Assembly (NCBI GenBank): GCA_002361485.1
Contig: DESZ01000031.1
Span: 50,222-114,221, forward strand
DNA length: 64,000 nucleotides
From: Cyanobacteria bacterium UBA3301
Lineage (GTDB): Bacteria > Cyanobacteriota > Vampirovibrionia > Gastranaerophilales > Gastranaerophilaceae
Direction of reading: 5' to 3'
The notes beneath the pieces are model-generated. The model saw only the letters and a program-made list of their open reading frames with translations. It ran no database searches and was not told where the DNA came from. Shown in pieces: positions 35,230-44,010 of the stretch. The position numbers were made by a program, and so were the translations under genes. Within the stretch, counting starts at the first letter, position 1. Every line of letters starts with the position of its first letter.

Positions 35230-35711
35230 ATATATCCTCCCAAATATCAAGAAAATATTAGTCCAAAAAAACATTAAAAACAATATTAAAAAAGCCTGCC
35301 AAGTCAAAAACTAAACAGAAAATTCCGTCAGCACAGATGTTTGAGAAAAACACAAAGAAAATAGGTGCCAGATCAGTATAGTAGGATTGACTTTAGTCAA
35401 CCAAAATATATCGGTAGACAGAAATCTACCCTGCACGCTGGTGGTTGTAATTTAACACTCAAAACAAGATTAAAATGACTGTGATATTGAGATGGTTTTT
35501 CAACACAGATATAAATACATTTATACTATTCTTTTCTTATCAAAAGATACTTTACGGACTATCAATTTGAATAATAATTCCTGCCAACATTTTGTAATTT
35601 AAGATGGTTAGATTTTTTTGTAATAATGTTAAATTATGTAAATTGTATACTAAAAAACATGCAAAAAATTTTTTGTTAGTGATTTAACATAATAAAATTT
35701 AGGAGGGTATA
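35230..35711. other. Gene-free 480-bp region with two small hairpins
   Basis: Divergent region between htpX and the AAA+ cluster. At 35384-35402 a bulged TTGACT/AGTCAA hairpin and at 35413-35430 GGTAGA-6 nt-TCTACC sit close together. The rest is AT-rich. A strong AGGAGGG site precedes the plus-strand gene at 35712. No -35/-10 pair is clear for either direction, and no ORF is convincing. Confidence 0.45.
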
Positions 35712-36884
35712 ATGAAGGTTAATTTTAGTACATTATCAAATTTATCAACATTTACAAATTATCAAAATAATTATCAAAATTCACCAATTCAAGTTTCAAA
35801 ACCAATACAGAATGATATTTTTGTAAAATCATCTAATAACATTTCATTTAATGGTGTAAATAAAAATGAAAAAGTTAAAGACATTTTATCAGACATGGCT
35901 GCTATTGGAATTATCGGAGCACCATTAGTTTTATCTATTGCCGCAAGTTCGTATGCAATGCGAAATATGGATGTAAAAGACATATTTTTACCTGATGGAA
36001 GTTATTTAATGAGCATAGATGATTTAAAAATTGAAACAGATAAGATAACTGCAGATGCCGATGATGGAATTTTTAAAGTAGAAGGAACTCCTATAGATAT
36101 TGATGCAAGCAAATATGACTATGCCGATGTTGCAAACGGAGTTTTCAAAAATTATGACGGTTCGGTAGATATTGATTTGGCTAATAACAAATATATCGAT
36201 TTTAAAAACGGTATTTTTGTGCATCCTGAAAGCAAAATGTCTTTAGTAAGGCTTTCTGACGGCTCTTTACATAATATGCCGCTTCCTGATTTAAACTCAC
36301 CTAATTTCAAAGGTGCAAGCATGAGTTTTAACTATTCATCACGAGAACCTGATACAAGACAAGAATTTATCGATAAACATAATATCAGACCTGAAGATCA
36401 ACATGGCTCAAGTTATGAATCTGTTATACCAAATGATAACAGAAATCTCGGACAAAAATTTGTTGATTGGTTTAAGTTTGTACCACGCAAATATGATGAT
36501 ACCAAAGAATATGACTTATTTGGCAGAGAATTAATGACTATTCACAAAAAAGACGGCAGTATACTAAAAATAGCTATTGACGAGAAATTACAACCTATAA
36601 TCGACAAATATGATTTAAAAGAAAATTCTATAAATGAATTATCAGAATTTTTTGATGCAATAAAATTAAAAAATTATATTGCTGAATTTAACCCGTCTCA
36701 AGAATATTACAACAATTTTATACATGTAGAATCTTTTAATGAATTTGCAAAACGTTTGTGTGAAAATCATACAGATATTTCAGAAATAGTTACAGACGAA
36801 GCCATTAATCAAATAGACAGTCCGATTCCAACTGAAAATCATGACTCATTCTTAGAGATATTAAAAGAATTATTTATATTCTAA
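35712..36884 (+). CDS. Hypothetical membrane-anchored protein with NISFxG motif, 390 aa
   Basis: Not recognised. N-terminal Asn/Ser/Gln-rich disordered segment (1-42) ends in NISFNG (43-48), then one membrane helix (AAIGIIGAPLVLSIAASSYAM). The rest is soluble: an Asp-rich repeat-like region (about 90-190, with DIDASKYDYADV and DIDLANNKYIDF) and a helical C-terminus. AGGAGGG site 5 nt before ATG. First gene of a three-gene plus-strand unit. The same N-terminal layout recurs in the AAA+ proteins of this cluster, which suggests a common targeting or anchoring route. Confidence 0.8.
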   Translation: MKVNFSTLSNLSTFTNYQNNYQNSPIQVSKPIQNDIFVKSSNNISFNGVNKNEKVKDILSDMAAIGIIGAPLVLSIAASSYAMRNMDVKDIFLPDGSYLMSIDDLKIETDKITADADDGIFKVEGTPIDIDASKYDYADVANGVFKNYDGSVDIDLANNKYIDFKNGIFVHPESKMSLVRLSDGSLHNMPLPDLNSPNFKGASMSFNYSSREPDTRQEFIDKHNIRPEDQHGSSYESVIPNDNRNLGQKFVDWFKFVPRKYDDTKEYDLFGRELMTIHKKDGSILKIAIDEKLQPIIDKYDLKENSINELSEFFDAIKLKNYIAEFNPSQEYYNNFIHVESFNEFAKRLCENHTDISEIVTDEAINQIDSPIPTENHDSFLEILKELFIF

Positions 36885-36893
36885 GGAGTAATA

Positions 36894-38993
36894 ATGTATA
36901 TTACAGCTATATCAGATGCGTATTTAAAACCTGATTTAAAAGCAAATTCTGCAAAGAATTACAATAATAATTTAAAAACAGAAAAACTGATAAATTCAAA
37001 TTATAAAAAATCGTCTGATTTAGTATATAATTGTGCATATTATCCGAATATTTCTTTTCTTGGAACTATAACTCCTGAGCAAAGAAAAAAATGTCATGTC
37101 GCAATTCATGGAGCAAGTGCAGTATGTGCCGGCTTTTCAGGAGCAATGGGAGAAGGCGCAGCGGTCGGAGCAGATACCCCTTTTTTATGGGGTACACAAG
37201 CAATGATGTTTTTTTATTTAAGAGATCTTCTTGATGTAGATCCTTTGGCGCATATACAGTATATGGCACGTCAATATGTTTTGGCGCAAAATATAGGTGT
37301 TAATGGAGCAAAGGCAATAATAGGATGGTTGGGAATTGGCGGCCATGTTGTCTCGGCAGGGACGGCTTCTGCTCCAATAACGGGAGCAGTCAGGTCTGTC
37401 AATGCAGCATTAAGCGGGGCTTTAACAGAAAGTATGGGATGGGGATATGTAAATAGTTACAAGTCAGATGCTATGACTGCAAAAAGGCAACTGTTGGCAA
37501 ATGCTCTTTATTATGCAGGAGGTCAGGTTGTAGGAAAAATTCAAGACCATATAGGAATATTAGACCCGTCAAAAGTCTCTGATATTCAGGCTGCTATTGA
37601 ACATCTTCCTCAAGATCAAGTTTCAATAGTCGGAAAAGTTTTTAAAGACGCTTCACAATATATCAATGTACCCAGAACCGGCATAATGTTTTTAACCAGT
37701 GTAGTTCAAGGGGCAGTGGCAACAAGTAATATGGATGAAAAATCTAAAAAAGAAACTTTAAAACGACTTGTTGGTACAGTACTGCTTAACTCCGTAATAT
37801 ATGAAGTCTTGAATATTCCTGATTCGCATGATATTTCTAATGAGGCAATTCAAGCAGTTAAAGATCTTGGTGACAAGATAAAAGACACACCTGAGGTATT
37901 TCAAGAGTTTACAAAAATTCAGCAACAAATGATTGATGAACTTAATATTGATAAGATGGATACAAGAGATTTTATTAAGCAATTTAAAGACAAAAAATTT
38001 ACATATAATATTGCAATTAAATCAGGCGAACTTTCAAATATGGTTGCGGATAAATGGAGAAAAAAGGATTTAGTAAAACTAAAACACCAAAATGCCTGTA
38101 TCCAGTCAGAATTAAATAAAACAGGAAATAAAACAAACATAATTAATAATAGCTTGAGTGAACAAGATGTGAAAAATATTGAAAATGAAATGCAAAATAT
38201 TATTAATAAAACCAAAGTAGAACTTAGCAGTAAAAACCGAAATAATCACGCACTCAATCGAATTGCAGGTTATACCGGTTTAAAATCTTTTCTCAATTTA
38301 GTATATGTAGAAAATATCAAAAATAAAAAAGAAGTTCCAAGTACAATACTGTTTTACGGTCCGAGCGGTCTTGGTAAAACTGCAATGGGACCGGCACTTG
38401 CAGAAGAAGTAGGTGCAAGATTTAAAAAGGAAGATATAGGTTTTCGACCGGACTATAAATTGTTTGATAAGATAAAAACTTATCTTAAAGATGCACAGGA
38501 ATTATACAATGAAACAGGCAGATATACCGTAATACAACTAAATGAAGTTGATGGCTTCTTAAATGAAGATCCCCAATTACTAAAAGAATTTACACAAATC
38601 ATAAAAGATTGTGCTTCAAAATATCATACAACAATCTTTATGACAACTAATAACCCTCTAAATATTCATAAAGATGTCCTTGAAAATGTAGAAATTTCAA
38701 TACCTGTTAATCCACCTGACCAAAATGATATAAAAGATATTGTAGAATACTATGTAAATAATAGAGAAATTGAAAATTTTGACTCTGAAAAAATTGCACA
38801 GGAATTTGAAAAAGTTAAACCTGAACATATATACAGCAATGCACAAATAGAGAATATAATATTAAGAAAATTACCACAGAACTGTACACAACAGGATTTT
38901 GTAAATATAATAAAATCAACAACTCCAAGTATTACAAATTCTATAACTGATAAATTTGAGTATGAAAAATGTCATTTGGAAAAAAGGAGGTAA
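36894..38993 (+). CDS. AAA+ protein with DUF697-like membrane domain and altered Walker B
   Basis: 699 residues. Disordered N-terminus with NISFLG (52-57). Residues 65-200 resemble DUF697: AIHGASAVCAGFSGAMGEG, TPFLWGTQAMMFF and LSGALTESMGWGYV, Gly/Ala-rich and probably membrane-inserted. The C-terminal AAA+ domain has Walker A FYGPSGLGKTAMG (about 487) and sensor 1 FMTTNNP. Walker B reads VIQLNEVDGF, with Asn in place of the usual Asp, and the arginine-finger segment lacks Arg (LENVEISIPVNPPD). So nucleotide binding is likely but hydrolysis doubtful. Paralogous to the gene at 41301. Ribosome site AAGGAG. Ten nt after the 390-residue gene. Confidence 0.82.
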   Translation: MYITAISDAYLKPDLKANSAKNYNNNLKTEKLINSNYKKSSDLVYNCAYYPNISFLGTITPEQRKKCHVAIHGASAVCAGFSGAMGEGAAVGADTPFLWGTQAMMFFYLRDLLDVDPLAHIQYMARQYVLAQNIGVNGAKAIIGWLGIGGHVVSAGTASAPITGAVRSVNAALSGALTESMGWGYVNSYKSDAMTAKRQLLANALYYAGGQVVGKIQDHIGILDPSKVSDIQAAIEHLPQDQVSIVGKVFKDASQYINVPRTGIMFLTSVVQGAVATSNMDEKSKKETLKRLVGTVLLNSVIYEVLNIPDSHDISNEAIQAVKDLGDKIKDTPEVFQEFTKIQQQMIDELNIDKMDTRDFIKQFKDKKFTYNIAIKSGELSNMVADKWRKKDLVKLKHQNACIQSELNKTGNKTNIINNSLSEQDVKNIENEMQNIINKTKVELSSKNRNNHALNRIAGYTGLKSFLNLVYVENIKNKKEVPSTILFYGPSGLGKTAMGPALAEEVGARFKKEDIGFRPDYKLFDKIKTYLKDAQELYNETGRYTVIQLNEVDGFLNEDPQLLKEFTQIIKDCASKYHTTIFMTTNNPLNIHKDVLENVEISIPVNPPDQNDIKDIVEYYVNNREIENFDSEKIAQEFEKVKPEHIYSNAQIENIILRKLPQNCTQQDFVNIIKSTTPSITNSITDKFEYEKCHLEKRR

Positions 38994-38996
38994 GTC

Positions 38997-39377
38997 ATGT
39001 TATTTAGCATTGCAGGTCCAAAAACAATTCACGAATATAACAATTTGAAACAATCAAAACAAGAAGTTAATATTAATAAAACTTCAAAACAAATGGATGA
39101 ATATGTCTATGATAAAAACAGCGGTCTGAGAAACGCAAGTATAATAACAGGCATAGTTCTTTCCGACATATTAATTGCAGATATGTTAAAAAATGATAAA
39201 ATCTTAAAAGAATCTCCAAAATATTTAAAAGTTATAATCGGTGCAGTCGCAGTATTTTTAAATTTATTTGCAGGTAATGCAATTTACAACTCAGAAAAAG
39301 AGAAACAAGCCGTATTGAATAATAATCAAGAAAAACTTAAGATATATCAAAAAAGAGGTTTAAATGCCGTTATATAA
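38997..39377 (+). CDS. Small membrane protein of the AAA+ cluster, 126 aa
   Basis: Not recognised. A polar N-terminus with a Lys/Gln-rich segment (about 10-40) is followed by two membrane segments (ASIITGIVLSDILIADML and YLKVIIGAVAVFLNLFAGNAI) and a charged C-terminal helix (KEKQAVLNNNQEKLKIYQKR). An AAAAAGGAGG site lies inside the end of the preceding AAA+ gene, so translation is coupled. Third and last gene of the plus-strand unit, convergent with the 622-residue gene. Confidence 0.72.
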   Translation: MLFSIAGPKTIHEYNNLKQSKQEVNINKTSKQMDEYVYDKNSGLRNASIITGIVLSDILIADMLKNDKILKESPKYLKVIIGAVAVFLNLFAGNAIYNSEKEKQAVLNNNQEKLKIYQKRGLNAVI

Positions 39378-39421
39378 ATAAATGAATTGTGTGTAAATTT
39401 GACATAATAAATTTCAAAAAA

Positions 39422-41290
39422 TTAATGCAGACTTTCATTTATGTATTCAAAAATATATTCATTATCAAGAGTTTTAAACATTGTGTTTTTTAAAGCAAAA
39501 TCTTCCAATTTTTCCATATCATCAGGTTTTGGAAATCTAACTTTCTTAATATCTTTAAATTTTGGTATCATTTTTATACCCTCTAAATTATTCAAAACTG
39601 CGGAAATTTGTGTACTATTGCTGCTGTTAACCCACAGAATATCTTTACTGTACCCAAAATCCCCCAAATATAAATCTATATATTCATTTTTAAACGGAAT
39701 ATATTTATACTGAAATCCATCATTATCCGGTATTTTACGAATATTTGATCTTATAAATTCATTTTGAAAATTCTTAAGTTCTTCAATCGGAATTTCTTTA
39801 TCAAGATTATATTTTGTAACTCTATGATTTTGCAATGCAATAGGATCCATATTTGTTGTATTATCTGCTTCAAAAAGTAGCGTTGTATGATATTCCGAAC
39901 TTAATTTGCACAACAAATCTTTTAAATCACCCACAATTTCCTCATTATCAGAAGATTTGTCTAAAAGTTTATCAAAATTTTCGACGACTAAAAGTGTTCT
40001 TTTCCCATCTTTTTTAAAATTTGAAACCGCTTCTTCCAATACTGTATAAATTTGGTTTACACGTGTATCATTAGAGTCATTTTTATCTTGAATATATACA
40101 TAATGAGAATTGGTTTTTGCTACAATCCATTGAATATTTTTTTTGCGTTCCTCTTTATCTTTACTTTCTATAAGAATTGAGTTCAAAACATTCGCATTTT
40201 TATCTTCAGAATTAAAATCTATTAAAAAATCTCTGTTAATTTTCGATTTTATACAAGCTAAAGATAATTGTTTTTTGGCTTGCATATCATATATAGTTTT
40301 TTCTTTTTGATAATTTTCTAATCTGATTTTATTTACAATATTTTCCATCCTTTCAAATTTTAATCCGGCTCTAATATATGGGATAGTATCATTTTTTACG
40401 GCTTTATAGGTATCGGTATTAAAAATTTTTTGATAAAGTCTATAATATTTAGGAGGTTTTGGCGGAACATAAAAATCCTGTTTTAAAACCATCATTTGAT
40501 ATTCCCGATCGCTTGTGGGCTTTGAAATAAATCTGTAAGGTAAATACTTATCTCCTACATAACTTTCTCTACCTTTATATTTTTTTATACCTTTAGGCCA
40601 ATCTTTTAACTTATATGATGCAATTTTTTCAGCCTGTTTAAGTTCTTTTGGGGATGGGTTTTCCCCGCTTGTATATGCGCTCCATCTTTCTATCTGATTT
40701 TCGGTAAGCATATCAGCATATTCTTCAAGTACACCTGTAAAACTCAGCATCCTACTTTTTGTTTGATTATAAAAATAATAGTCTTGATTGTATATTTTCT
40801 TTTCTTCATTTATTTTCACATCAGAACTTTTTTTGGGGGATAATTGATTTACTATTAATTTAGCACCGGCACCAACAACAAGACCTATGCCGGCAGAAAT
40901 CAAGCCCCACTTTATAAGATATTGATTTCTGTAATTTTTAATTTCTCTGAGCATATTTTCTTTTATAGGTTTCATACTGATTTCAGTGAATTGCCTTATT
41001 GATTCTCGATCTTTTTGAGTAACAGATTTTCCTTGTTTTTTCAACTGTTCTAACTGGGAGGCAATAGAATCTTCAACTTCATGTTTATATAACTCATTAA
41101 TTCTGTTTTGCGCATTTTTATATTCTTTTTTTTCTCCCAAATAATCCTTAATAAAAAATATACCTTCCGCTGCGGCAACTCCACCGCCAAGATATCCCGA
41201 TATTGTCAGCAGATTATTTTTTTTATTATTAATTGGTCGGGAAGAATTATTTATTTGATTGTTTGCAAATGTTAGTTTGGAAATTTGCAT
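39422..41290 (-). CDS. Membrane protein with degenerate AAA+ domain (pseudo-ATPase), 622 aa
   Basis: Two membrane segments near the N-terminus (LLTISGYLGGGVAAAEGIFF and LIKWGLISAGIGLVVGAGAK) flank a coiled coil. A long region follows, then a C-terminal domain matching the AAA+ core of its neighbours but without a Walker A P-loop (SILIESKDKEERKKN stands there). Walker B is TLLVVENFDKLL with Asp and Glu altered, and sensor 1 reads LLFEADN. Nucleotide hydrolysis is not expected. ATG follows AAGGAT. It lies 10 nt after the intact AAA+ gene at 41301 and is cotranscribed, so it may be the scaffold partner of a mixed hexamer. Confidence 0.78.
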   Translation of the reverse strand: MQISKLTFANNQINNSSRPINNKKNNLLTISGYLGGGVAAAEGIFFIKDYLGEKKEYKNAQNRINELYKHEVEDSIASQLEQLKKQGKSVTQKDRESIRQFTEISMKPIKENMLREIKNYRNQYLIKWGLISAGIGLVVGAGAKLIVNQLSPKKSSDVKINEEKKIYNQDYYFYNQTKSRMLSFTGVLEEYADMLTENQIERWSAYTSGENPSPKELKQAEKIASYKLKDWPKGIKKYKGRESYVGDKYLPYRFISKPTSDREYQMMVLKQDFYVPPKPPKYYRLYQKIFNTDTYKAVKNDTIPYIRAGLKFERMENIVNKIRLENYQKEKTIYDMQAKKQLSLACIKSKINRDFLIDFNSEDKNANVLNSILIESKDKEERKKNIQWIVAKTNSHYVYIQDKNDSNDTRVNQIYTVLEEAVSNFKKDGKRTLLVVENFDKLLDKSSDNEEIVGDLKDLLCKLSSEYHTTLLFEADNTTNMDPIALQNHRVTKYNLDKEIPIEELKNFQNEFIRSNIRKIPDNDGFQYKYIPFKNEYIDLYLGDFGYSKDILWVNSSNSTQISAVLNNLEGIKMIPKFKDIKKVRFPKPDDMEKLEDFALKNTMFKTLDNEYIFEYINESLH

Positions 41291-41300
41291 AATTTTATCC

Positions 41301-42752
41301 TTATATATTTAATTTATCTTTTTCGTATGAATCAAGATAATTTTTTGTAATTCTGATTAAATCAGGGTTATCGCTTGATTGTTCGTGCTGTCTGATAGCC
41401 TTCAAAACCATATCGGTTGTAAGAGGAATATCAGCAGGCTTGATTTCTTCAGCCGCAATATCACAAATACTTTTTAAATGAGTATTGCTATAAATTTCAT
41501 CAGGAGCATATTCAAATAACACATTCAAAATTTTATCATAATCCAAATCTTCTTTTACAGTATTATTCAGATAATATTCCAAAACCTGTTTGGTATTCGC
41601 TCTATCAGGAGGATCAAGATTTACAATTATACCAATTCTGTGTGAATTCCTCAATTCATACGGAATTTTTTGCGGAATATTAGAGGTTAAAAAAAATGTA
41701 ATATGATTTTCTTGTGAACATTTATCCATAATCCCCTTTAAACCGTTTATAAATCGAGGAGAAACATCTTTGCCAAAAAATCTGTCAAATTCATCAATCA
41801 AAACAATTGTTCTTTGTCCGGTTTTTAAGAAATTTTGTTGAGCCTTGTCAGCAATACCTAAATATTCATTTCCGTCTTCATCGCTATAACCAAACATTTT
41901 ATCCATAAACTGTTGCTCTCTATCTTTTTGTCTGCCATTGCAGGAAAGTATAACGAAATTACAATCCGCTTCTTGTGCAAGTGCTTTTGCAAATGTTGTT
42001 TTCCCGCAACCGGTAGGCCCGTAAAAAAGGATTGCGTTAGGCAAATTTTCCGAAATAAGTTTACCGGCTTTTTCGTCATCAAGTCTATCTATAAATCCGC
42101 TTTGAAGTGCCATTTTCTCATTATTATATCCTGCAATTGAATTAAAACCTGAATTTTTTGCTAATTCCTGCTTTCTTTTTGCAATTTCAATTCGCTTTTG
42201 ATTAGTTGTCATTGCATTTTCAAACGCTGTTATTATTTCCTTACTAAAATTCAAATCATTCGCCATTAAAGCAAATTGCTTTTTCAACTCAAGTGACTCT
42301 TTTTCTCTTTCTTCAAAAACTTTTTGGTATTGATATGCAACTGCAAGTTCACGATGTTCTTCTTGTCTTAATTTCGCTCGTTTCTTTTCAGAGCCATTAG
42401 TAAAATTATCCCAAAAACCGTCTTTTACGGCCGCAATTTTTTTTGCATACTTTATTTTGATTTGTTTTTCTAAATCTTCATAACTTTTAATAAATTCTGC
42501 CTGTTCTTTTGTAATTTCGACGTGATTTTTACTAAAAAATTTGGAAAAATCAGACAAACTTTCCTTTGTTTGATTAAAAAACTTTTTTCCCTTTTCAAGG
42601 TGTTCTTCAACTATATCTCTGACGCCTTTAAAAGAAATGTTTTTGTTATTTACGACAGAAACGCATATAGGGGCTTTTATGCTTTTAGCATTATTATTAT
42701 TAGAATGATAATTATTATTTATGTTAAAATAAGACAGGCTTTCAATCCGCAT
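41301..42752 (-). CDS. AAA+ ATPase with NISFxG motif and coiled-coil, intact active site
   Basis: 483 residues from the ATG at 42752, which follows GAGG; a frame to 42764 places the ribosome site inside the protein. Asn-rich N-terminus with NISFKG (38-43), coiled coil (about 60-215), then an AAA+ domain with Walker A FYGPTGCGKTTFAKA (about 243), Walker B IVLIDEFDRFF (about 315), sensor 1 FFLTSNIP and NSHRIGIIV with Arg. It should hydrolyse ATP. Shares the PP-D/Q segment and the P..IYSN motif with the 699-residue protein, so they are paralogues. First gene of the minus-strand pair. Probable substrate: unknown protein at the membrane. Confidence 0.85.
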   Translation of the reverse strand: MRIESLSYFNINNNYHSNNNNAKSIKAPICVSVVNNKNISFKGVRDIVEEHLEKGKKFFNQTKESLSDFSKFFSKNHVEITKEQAEFIKSYEDLEKQIKIKYAKKIAAVKDGFWDNFTNGSEKKRAKLRQEEHRELAVAYQYQKVFEEREKESLELKKQFALMANDLNFSKEIITAFENAMTTNQKRIEIAKRKQELAKNSGFNSIAGYNNEKMALQSGFIDRLDDEKAGKLISENLPNAILFYGPTGCGKTTFAKALAQEADCNFVILSCNGRQKDREQQFMDKMFGYSDEDGNEYLGIADKAQQNFLKTGQRTIVLIDEFDRFFGKDVSPRFINGLKGIMDKCSQENHITFFLTSNIPQKIPYELRNSHRIGIIVNLDPPDRANTKQVLEYYLNNTVKEDLDYDKILNVLFEYAPDEIYSNTHLKSICDIAAEEIKPADIPLTTDMVLKAIRQHEQSSDNPDLIRITKNYLDSYEKDKLNI

Positions 42753-42990
42753 AATTAACCTCATTTAAGATGATTATAAAAATCATAAACAAAATTTTTG
42801 CGGATTTTTTATTTAGTTTTTACATATATTTACAATTTAAAAAAAAAGAAAAATATTTTGAAATTAAAGAATAATCTGCAATAAAAAAATTAAGCGAAAG
42901 TTGTGATATAAAAATTACAGGAATGATTTTAAAATAATAAATTGTTAAATCAAGTAAATTGAATATAATAAAAATGTCGGAGGTTTAAAT

Positions 42991-43159
42991 ATACACAAGA
43001 AAGACGGGTTTAACCAAGATGATATTGATTATTGCAAAATCTATTTAAAGAATTTTTAGAAATAATCTCAATCTCAGAGACATTTCGACACATCTTAAAC
43101 TAAAAAATAGTCCGGCAAATCTCTATACTATAAATCTGCCTCATTCTCCCTATAATTAG
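42991..43159 (+). pseudogene. Possible decayed short gene
   Basis: After a GGAGG site at 42979 a codon-like stretch runs without a standard start codon (KKDGFNQDDIDYCKIYLKNF) to a TAG at 43057. In the +1 frame coding-like sequence continues (LRDISTHLKLKNSPANLYTI) to a TAG at 43157. This looks like one small gene broken by a frameshift and start loss. The rest of the 42753-43215 gap is AT-rich with nothing else recognisable. Confidence 0.25.
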
Positions 43160-43215
43160 GCATCTTTGCCTCAAAACTCCCATCACAATTGTCCTGAAAA
43201 CCTATAGCAAACATT

Positions 43216-43247
43216 AAAAAAGGACAGGAAAAATCCTATCCTTTTTT
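43216..43247 (-). terminator. Terminator of tRNA-Ile
   Basis: AAAAAAGGACAGGA, loop AAAA, TCCTATCCTTTTTT: 14-bp stem with one mismatch, 4 nt after the tRNA 3' end on the minus strand. Confidence 0.85.
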
Positions 43248-43251
43248 AATC

Positions 43252-43325
<74 letters not shown>

Positions 43326-43343
43326 GCAAATTTCGGCAAGTCA

Positions 43344-43372
43344 AGATTAACATAAACATTTTTTAAAATCAA
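43344..43372 (-). promoter_or_regulatory. Candidate promoter of tRNA-Ile
   Basis: Minus strand TTGATT (43367-43372), 17-nt spacer, TAATCT (43344-43349), 18 nt before the tRNA 5' end. It lies directly downstream of the terminator at 43385. Confidence 0.5.
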
Positions 43373-43384
43373 GCACTTTGTAAA

Positions 43385-43415
43385 AAAACGGCTATCATAC
43401 CATGATAGCCGTTTT
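43385..43415 (-). terminator. Terminator of the exported coiled-coil gene
   Basis: AAAACGGCTATCAT, loop, ATGATAGCCGTTTT: perfect 14-bp stem followed by T residues on the minus strand, 30 nt after the 146-residue gene. Confidence 0.9.
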
Positions 43416-43444
43416 CTCTCTTCTTAATTTTTAGATATATTAAA

Positions 43445-43885
43445 CTAGATATTTGCTCTTCTCTCAAAATTCTTACGGATTTTACTTTTAGCTTTATCTA
43501 AATTCTTAATTTTCTTTTCTGCTTGTTTTACTTGTTTTTTTGCAGCTTTGCGTTCTGCTTTTATTTTTTCATATTGAGCATCGATTTCTGCATATTTTGA
43601 TTTGTAATTCAACAAATTATTTCTTACTTCAACTTGCGCATTATCTATTTGTAAAATAGCATTTTGCATTTTTGCGCCACCTGTTACCTGTGCAGGATCT
43701 AATAAATCCGTTGATTTTGCTTGTACACCCGAAACTGTTTTTGATGTTGTTGTCGCAGGTGCTTTCACTGCGTTACTTTCATCGAAGTTTAACGGTGTAA
43801 ATTTTGTTGTTTCCGCTAATGTTATTCCGCTTGCTATAAGCATTACAGCTAATGCCGATGAGAAAATTTTTGTTATCTTTTTCAT
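43445..43885 (-). CDS. Small exported coiled-coil protein, 146 aa
   Basis: Signal peptide (KITKIFSSALAVMLIASG, about 2-19, cleavage after TLA near residue 24), a Ser/Thr/Ala-rich linker to about residue 75, then a basic coiled coil to the end (YEKIKAERKAAKKQVKQAEK). No known family. ATG follows AGGAG. Expressed alone, divergent from recJ, with a strong terminator. Its basic, Lys-rich tail would suit binding to acidic wall or nucleic acid polymers; this is speculation. Confidence 0.8.
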   Translation of the reverse strand: MKKITKIFSSALAVMLIASGITLAETTKFTPLNFDESNAVKAPATTTSKTVSGVQAKSTDLLDPAQVTGGAKMQNAILQIDNAQVEVRNNLLNYKSKYAEIDAQYEKIKAERKAAKKQVKQAEKKIKNLDKAKSKIRKNFERRANI

Positions 43886-43962
43886 GCCAAATCTCCTATT
43901 ATTTACATTGTAATCTTTTTTTTGAAATGGGCAAAAGTCTTTACATAAATATACATTTATAA

Positions 43963-43991
43963 TTTGCCCGATTGTATAAGGGTGATATAAT
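43963..43991 (+). promoter_or_regulatory. Candidate promoter of recJ
   Basis: TTTGCC (43963-43968), 17-nt spacer, TATAAT (43986-43991). The start would fall near 43998, leaving a short leader before AAAGGA and ATG 44011. This also rules out the TTG at 43972 as the start codon. Confidence 0.5.
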
Positions 43992-44010
43992 TATCTCAAA
44001 AGGACGGATT

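Noticed and set aside
36894..38993. Asn in Walker B of the 699-residue protein taken as a sequencing error
   Set aside because: The loss of arginine-finger residues in the same protein and the larger decay in the neighbouring paralogue point to real divergence; kept as an observation.
43972..44010. TTG start for recJ adding 13 residues
   Set aside because: It overlaps the TATAAT box at 43986, and ATG 44011 has a proper AAAGGA site.
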